From Lentimicrobiaceae bacterium (GTDB lineage: Bacteria > Bacteroidota > Bacteroidia > Bacteroidales > F082): a DNA stretch of 64,000 bases. Positions 59,383 through 64,000 of this stretch are shown here, in pieces. Position 1 is the first letter of the stretch; the number at the start of each line of letters is the position of its first letter. A program made the translations under genes and the position numbers. The notes under the pieces were generated by a model that worked only from the letters and a program-made list of their open reading frames with translations, made no database searches and was not told the DNA's origin. The stretch spans positions 1 to 64,000 of the forward strand of contig SUWU01000008.1 in the NCBI GenBank assembly GCA_015061295.1, given 5' to 3'.

Positions 59383-60716
59383 ATATGAGTGAACCTGTTT
59401 ATATTGTAGGCTTAGATATAGGTACGACAAAGATAGCCTGTATAGTAGGAGAGAAAATGCCTAATGGCAAGATAGAGATACGCGGTTATGGTAGAGCCGA
59501 TTCTACCGGAGTCAAGCGTGGCATGGTGTTTAATATTGACGAGACTGTCGATGCGATAAAGCGTGCTGTGGCAGAGGCATCTGAACAATCGAAAGTGGAG
59601 ATTAGGAGCGTCAATGTTGGCATAGCAGGTCATCATATCAAGAGTATTCAACATAGAGGTGTTCTCATACGCGATAATGCCGATGTAGAGATAACAGACC
59701 AGGAACTCGATAAACTGAAACAAGATATGTATAAAGTGAGTGTGACACCTGGAGAAGAGATAATAGATGTCATACCACAAGAATATATCGTCGATGATGA
59801 GCCTGGAATCCGTCATCCTAAAGGTATGTTGGGTAGCAAACTTGAAGCAAACTATCATGTTATTATAGGACAGACATCTGCAGCGAAGAACATCGTTAAA
59901 TGTATTGAACGTGCAGGTTTGGTAATGGAGAATATGATATTAGAACCTATAGCATCAGCAACGGCAGTGTTGGAAGAAGATGAGAAAGAGGCAGGCGTGG
60001 CAATAGTAGATATCGGTGGCGGCACGACAGACGTGGCAGTGTTCTACGATAAAATCATATATCATACAGCAGTCATACCGTTCGGAGGTAATATCATTAC
60101 GGAAGACATACGTCAAGGCTGCTCCATCATAAAGAAACATGCTGAAGAGATAAAAGTGAAGTTCGGTTCGGCAGTGGCAAGCGAAAGCCGTGAGGATGAG
60201 GTGGTGTCAATACCAGGATTGAGAGGACGCGAACCAAGAGAGATATCTTTTAAGAACCTCGCTAATATTATACAGGCTCGATTGGAAGAGATATTCGACC
60301 TCGTTAACTTCGAGATACAGAAAGTAAATACAGAACATAAACTCATCGCAGGTATAGTGCTTACGGGCGGTGGCGCTAATATGAAACATATATGTCAACT
60401 CGCTGAGTTTAAGACAGGTCTCGAAGTGCGTATCGGATACCCTAACGAATATCTGTCAAATGAGACGTCAAAAGAACTAGAGAGCCCAATGTATTCGACA
60501 GGTATCGGCTTGGTGTTGGAAGGAATAGCAAGATATGAAGAGGAAATGAACCGCCGACCTCACGATGATAGTAATGACAGTAAAGTCAAGGTGACAGACA
60601 AAAAAACTCCAAAACAAGGAGGCGGATTCTCACTAAAAGGTGTTGTCACAGCTTTTACAAAATATTTTAATGTTAAGTCGGAAAACTTAGATAAAGATAT
60701 CATAGATAATAAATAA
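59379..60716 (+). CDS. ftsA: Cell division protein FtsA
   Basis: 445 residues from ATG 59379, which overlaps the ftsQ stop as ATGA; ATG 59385 is also possible, and the longer frame from TTG 59364 is less likely. Actin-fold ATPase: phosphate-1 VGLDIGTTKIACIVG, the 1C domain (IEIRGYGRADSTGVKRGMV), phosphate-2 AIVDIGGGTTDVAVF, and adenosine motif VLTGGGANMKHI. The C-terminal amphipathic segment (GGGFSLKGVVTAFTKYF) should bind the membrane. It anchors FtsZ to the membrane. Confidence 0.96.
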   Translation: MNMSEPVYIVGLDIGTTKIACIVGEKMPNGKIEIRGYGRADSTGVKRGMVFNIDETVDAIKRAVAEASEQSKVEIRSVNVGIAGHHIKSIQHRGVLIRDNADVEITDQELDKLKQDMYKVSVTPGEEIIDVIPQEYIVDDEPGIRHPKGMLGSKLEANYHVIIGQTSAAKNIVKCIERAGLVMENMILEPIASATAVLEEDEKEAGVAIVDIGGGTTDVAVFYDKIIYHTAVIPFGGNIITEDIRQGCSIIKKHAEEIKVKFGSAVASESREDEVVSIPGLRGREPREISFKNLANIIQARLEEIFDLVNFEIQKVNTEHKLIAGIVLTGGGANMKHICQLAEFKTGLEVRIGYPNEYLSNETSKELESPMYSTGIGLVLEGIARYEEEMNRRPHDDSNDSKVKVTDKKTPKQGGGFSLKGVVTAFTKYFNVKSENLDKDIIDNK

Positions 60717-60726
60717 GCTTATAAAG

Positions 60727-62364
60727 ATGACGGAACTGATAAACTTCGATACTGTTGTGGAAATGCCTAATATCATTAAAGTTATAGGTGTCGGTGGCGG
60801 TGGTGGTAATGCCGTTACTCACATGTTTACTGAAGGTATTCAAGGTGTCGATTTCATATTGTGTAACACCGACAAACAGGCTTTGGAGAAAAGTCCTGTC
60901 GCTAATAAGATACATCTCGGTAAGAGATTGCTCGGCGCAGGTAATAAGCCAGAGGAAGGTCATAAGGCAGCTATTGAGACAACGGATGAACTGCGTGAAA
61001 TACTGTCTAAAGATACTAAAATGCTCTTCATTACAGCAGGTATGGGCGGCGGAACAGGTACAGGCGCAGCTCCCGTAGTGGCAGAGATAGCTCGTGAACT
61101 CGACATCCTGACAGTGGGTATAGTAACTCTCCCATTTAGCTTCGAAGGTAAAAGACGTCAACAACAAGCTCAACTCGGAATAGAAGAACTGCGTAAACAT
61201 GTCGATGCCTTGCTCGTTATAAGCAACGATAAACTTAGACAAGAACATGGTGATATGAAGTTGACACAGGCTTTTAAAAAAGCTGACGACGTTCTTAAAA
61301 CAGCAGCTAAAGGCATAGCGGAAATAATCACCGTGACAGGTTATGTCAACGTTGACTTCAAAGATGTTAATACCGTCATGCGCGATAGTGGTAAGGCTAT
61401 CATGGGTTCAGGTTATGCCGAAGGTGAAAATAGAGCTACAAAAGCAGTGGAAGAGGCTGTGCATTCTCCTCTCTTGGACGACTCCGACATAAGAGGCGCT
61501 AAAAATATTCTCGTATATATTACTTCAGGAACAGAAGAGGTGACTCTCGATGAGGTTACCGATATAACAGAATATGTACAAGAGGCAACAGGTAACTGCT
61601 CCGACGTGATATGGGGTAACGGCGAAGATATGTCATTAGGAAAAGGTCTCAATGTGACTCTCATAGCAACAGGATTTGAATACCAGGATGACTCCGTGAA
61701 AGTTCATGTCATCGAAGAGGAAAGACCTAAAAATAGACTCATGGTGGATGCCTCAGAACCACAACGTGACGAGAAAACTAATGATAACGATGACTTTGGT
61801 AGGATAGAGGTTATAAATAAAAGTGAGAATAAAGTAGAAGAGAAAGAAAGAGAGAAAGAGACAGAAAAAGAAACGTCAGGATATGTGGTACATAGTCTTT
61901 ATAATGAAGACGAAAATGATGACGAACATTATTCGGGTGATAGAAATAACAGAACTCAGGATAGAAACATCGGTAGCACAGATAGAAACATCGGCTCTGC
62001 TACATACTCTTCCAAGTCATATTCTAATCCGTTCGGTAATGATGACGATGATGATAACATAGGACTGAGATCTTATATCAAAGATAGCTCCGATGCTAAT
62101 GCAATGACGATGCAAAAACATGAGGTGAAGAGTAAAAATAATGGGCTGTCACAACAAGAACAGCTTAGACGTCAACGTCTTGCATCTCTCAATATGAATT
62201 TTAGATCGATGTCACATATCGAAGAAATGGAAAATCAACCTGCGTATAAAAGAATGGGTATCAATATATCCAATGAGGATAATGAACAATTATCACATTA
62301 TTCTTCAAAAAAAGATATGGGACTGCGCGAAGGTAATTCCTTCCTCCACGATAATGTGGATTAA
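60727..62364 (+). CDS. ftsZ: Cell division protein FtsZ with long linker
   Basis: 545 residues, longer than the about 430-460 I expect in this order. The GTPase core (about 15-325) has [17 protein letters not shown], the tubulin signature [17 protein letters not shown], and the catalytic T7 loop [11 protein letters not shown]. It polymerises into the Z ring. The linker (about 340-500) is acidic and repetitive ([15 protein letters not shown], then [13 protein letters not shown]). A C-terminal peptide [10 protein letters not shown] binds FtsA, followed by about 35 more residues, which is unusual. A hairpin terminator follows, so the dcw unit ends here. Confidence 0.96.
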   Translation: MTELINFDTVVEMPNIIKVIGVGGGGGNAVTHMFTEGIQGVDFILCNTDKQALEKSPVANKIHLGKRLLGAGNKPEEGHKAAIETTDELREILSKDTKMLFITAGMGGGTGTGAAPVVAEIARELDILTVGIVTLPFSFEGKRRQQQAQLGIEELRKHVDALLVISNDKLRQEHGDMKLTQAFKKADDVLKTAAKGIAEIITVTGYVNVDFKDVNTVMRDSGKAIMGSGYAEGENRATKAVEEAVHSPLLDDSDIRGAKNILVYITSGTEEVTLDEVTDITEYVQEATGNCSDVIWGNGEDMSLGKGLNVTLIATGFEYQDDSVKVHVIEEERPKNRLMVDASEPQRDEKTNDNDDFGRIEVINKSENKVEEKEREKETEKETSGYVVHSLYNEDENDDEHYSGDRNNRTQDRNIGSTDRNIGSATYSSKSYSNPFGNDDDDDNIGLRSYIKDSSDANAMTMQKHEVKSKNNGLSQQEQLRRQRLASLNMNFRSMSHIEEMENQPAYKRMGINISNEDNEQLSHYSSKKDMGLREGNSFLHDNVD

Positions 62365-62379
62365 AATTAACAAATTAAA

Positions 62380-62413
62380 GAGGGAAAGAGCTTAAAACTT
62401 TTTCCCTTTTTTG
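62380..62413 (+). terminator. Terminator after ftsZ
   Basis: AGGGAAA (62381-62387) pairs with TTTCCCT (62401-62407), followed by a T-run. It closes the dcw cluster. Confidence 0.8.
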
Positions 62414-62420
62414 TTGTTGA

Positions 62421-62441
62421 AATGTTAAAAAATATAACATT
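62421..62441. promoter_or_regulatory. Inverted repeat before the butyrate-kinase-like gene
   Basis: AATGTTA (62421-62427) and TAACATT (62435-62441), a seven-base exact inverted repeat with an A-rich loop, ending two bases before the ATG. It may be an operator or a 5' hairpin. Confidence 0.4.
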
Positions 62442-62443
62442 AT

Positions 62444-63517
62444 ATGACAACATCTATTTTATGTATCTATCCCGAAGTTTATTCTACTAAGATAGCAGTC
62501 AGTGAAGACGAGAAGATAATTTATTTCTCGGAAATTGATCATCAGAAAGAAAGTTTTATATTGCTTGAGAATATAGTAGAACAGTTGCCTTATCGCCGCG
62601 ATGCTATCATGGATAAGATGCGCGATGATAATGTCGATATTAAGTCGATACAATATGTGGTGGCAGAAGGTGGATTGCTTCGTCCCTGCGAATCGGGCGT
62701 TTATGCTATAGATAAGTTTATGGTAGGTGACCTTCTTGAAGGTGTTGGTGGTGAAGATGTTGTCAATTTAGGAGGACTCCTTGCCTTTACTATCGCCAAT
62801 ATGCTTAGAATAAAGTCATTCGTCGTTGACCCCGCTTCTGTTGATGAGCGTAACGAACTCGCAGCATTTTCTCCTCATCTGTCGTTGAGAAAGAAATCAC
62901 TTTTTCATGCTATGATAAATAAATATCTGTCAAGATGTTATGCTAAGTCTGTTAATAAAAATTATGAAAATCTTAATATAGTATTTTGTCATGTTAGCGA
63001 TAGAAATGTCTCTGTGGCTGCTCATCAGAATGGACGTGTCATCGATGTTAATCAGGCTTATCAGGGATACGGACCGATGGGTTTTTATGAGATAGGAACA
63101 GTGCCAGCATCAGATATTTTAGATCTCTTATTTAAAAAACATTATTCTAAAGATGAATTGTTAAGACTTATTAACAAAAACGCATCGTTTTATTCATATC
63201 TTGGAACTAACTCTGTTGACACAATTATCAGTATGCTGCAAAATAATGATAAGAAAGCACGGCATATAACAGAGATAATGGCATATCAAATAGCTAAAGA
63301 GATAATGTCACATTACGTTACCTTAGATGGAAAAATAGATGTTATAATTTTATCAGGAAAAATATTCTCAGACAATCGTTTTTTTAAGTATCTTTCCAAA
63401 CGAATTGAAAATCTCGCTAAGATAGAATGTTATCCAGAAGATTGTACTTTTGATGCGATGGTTTACAATGTTTTACGAGTTCTCGAGGGAGAAATAGAAC
63501 TTAAAACTTATTGTTGA
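62444..63517 (+). CDS. Butyrate kinase homologue with lost active-site motifs
   Basis: 357 residues, the full length of butyrate kinase, aligning from end to end: STKIAVSEDEK, VVAEGGLLRP, NLGGLLAFTIANML, FVVDPASVDE, FHAMINKYLSRCYAK, GRVIDVNQAY, AYQIAKEI and LEGEIELKTY. However, the phosphate-binding NPGSTSTK is YPEVYSTK (9-16), the Arg of GRGGLLKP is Glu75, HMGGGTSVG is HVSDRNVSVA (183-192), the catalytic ERSGG is YEIGT (215-219, Arg to Glu216), and LTGGI is LSGKI. These changes should stop ATP and phosphate binding. The frame is intact, so it seems a maintained pseudoenzyme rather than a decaying gene. It lies between ftsZ and purN. Confidence 0.85.
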   Translation: MTTSILCIYPEVYSTKIAVSEDEKIIYFSEIDHQKESFILLENIVEQLPYRRDAIMDKMRDDNVDIKSIQYVVAEGGLLRPCESGVYAIDKFMVGDLLEGVGGEDVVNLGGLLAFTIANMLRIKSFVVDPASVDERNELAAFSPHLSLRKKSLFHAMINKYLSRCYAKSVNKNYENLNIVFCHVSDRNVSVAAHQNGRVIDVNQAYQGYGPMGFYEIGTVPASDILDLLFKKHYSKDELLRLINKNASFYSYLGTNSVDTIISMLQNNDKKARHITEIMAYQIAKEIMSHYVTLDGKIDVIILSGKIFSDNRFFKYLSKRIENLAKIECYPEDCTFDAMVYNVLRVLEGEIELKTYC

Positions 63518-63541
63518 AAGAAATAATTTTTTTACTAAAAT

Positions 63542-64000
63542 ATGAAGAGATTATCGATTTTTGTATCAGGAGGAGGCACTAACTTACAGAGGATTGCAGA
63601 ATATTTTTCGTCAAATCCGGAAGTGGAAATTGTCAATGTGATTTGTAACAACCCTAATGCTTATGCTATCGAACGGGCGAAGAATCTGAATATACCATGT
63701 AAGATTATCAACAGAGCTGAGTTTAAAAGCGAGGACTTTGCCAAAGATCTGTTAAACCAAAACATAGATTTGATTGTACTTGCAGGTTTTTTATGGCTTG
63801 TACCACAACATCTCATTGATGCTTTCCCTAATAGAATCATAAACATTCATCCTGCATTGTTGCCCAAATACGGCGGCAAAGGTTTCTATGGAGAACATGT
63901 TCATGAGGCTGTTGTTGCTGCCAAAGAAGAATATTCTGGCATCACAATACATTATGTGAACGAACATTACGACAGCGGCGATATTATCTTCCAGGCTAAA
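63542..64000 (+). CDS. purN: Phosphoribosylglycinamide formyltransferase, 5' part (3' end outside window)
   Basis: 153 residues up to the window edge. Uses 10-formyl-THF to formylate GAR in purine synthesis. Typical parts: LSIFVSGGGTNLQRIAEYF, VLAGFLWLVP, the catalytic Asn-His motif RIINIHPALLPKYGGKGFYG, and the HYDSGDIIFQ segment holding the catalytic Asp. The gene is cut by the end of the window some 30-40 residues before its expected stop. Confidence 0.95.
   Translation, partial: MKRLSIFVSGGGTNLQRIAEYFSSNPEVEIVNVICNNPNAYAIERAKNLNIPCKIINRAEFKSEDFAKDLLNQNIDLIVLAGFLWLVPQHLIDAFPNRIINIHPALLPKYGGKGFYGEHVHEAVVAAKEEYSGITIHYVNEHYDSGDIIFQAK

Overview
This window looks like a chromosomal segment of a low-GC Bacteroidota bacterium, most likely of the order Bacteroidales. 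The evidence is: type IX secretion C-terminal sorting domains on two secreted proteins; a TonB-dependent receptor with a carboxypeptidase-like N-terminal domain; adjacent GlsA/GlsB-type glycine-lipid acyltransferases; a prokaryotic HU/SPOR fusion; promoters of the Bacteroidota type (TAnnTTTG, sometimes with a TTTG/TTG box 19 bases upstream); and almost no Shine-Dalgarno sequences. It is mostly core genome. I see no prophage, insertion sequence, CRISPR array or plasmid gene.

Layout. 0-6 kb: end of hisS, hutH, two small membrane proteins, a cytidylate-kinase-like protein, a T9SS-secreted Asp-box protein and an M23 lipoprotein. 6-15 kb: iorAB, a PspC gene broken by one TGA codon, a CbpA-like DnaJ protein, a TonB receptor, an S9 oligopeptidase and an unusual NDK-like protein. 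15-22 kb: a GH13 amylase and branching enzyme pair, then a coiled-coil gene, zapA, a 6S RNA and rny. 22-38 kb: hutU, a GT2, tgt, an LptF/G permease, a dNK, kdsB, an HU-SPOR protein, trmB, pcm, an oxidoreductase, a lipoprotein, a polyprenyl-phosphate sugar transferase, clpX, clpP and tig. 38-47.6 kb: tRNA-Leu, an outer-membrane protein, an ABC permease, tRNA-His, dapD, ruvX, def, a TPR lipoprotein, engB and glsA/glsB. 47.7-62.4 kb: a complete-looking division and cell-wall cluster, mraZ-rsmH-ftsL-ftsI-murE-mraY-(murD fragment)-ftsW-murG-murC-ftsQ-ftsA-ftsZ. 62.4-64 kb: a butyrate kinase homologue and the start of purN.

Points most worth a second look. (1) The murD position of the dcw cluster holds only a 182-residue C-terminal MurD domain. 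The UDP-MurNAc-Ala-binding and ATP-binding domains are missing and the conserved Lys and Ser are lost, yet the reading frame is clean. (2) The gene after ftsZ is a full-length butyrate kinase homologue in which most of the phosphate and nucleotide motifs are replaced, so it looks like a pseudoenzyme. (3) The trigger factor lacks the PPIase domain through what looks like an exact domain deletion. (4) Spacers are full of short-unit repeats and of a ~53-bp palindromic element. The same repeat DNA also lies inside genes: in the amylase, in the branching enzyme (same DNA read in another frame), in the signal peptide of the M23 lipoprotein, and across the 3' ends of hisS, cbpA, glgB and clpX. (5) A 6S RNA lies between zapA and rny, where a simple ORF call would wrongly extend rny through it.

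No similarity search or folding program could be run. Family calls rest on motifs read by eye and knowledge of the families.
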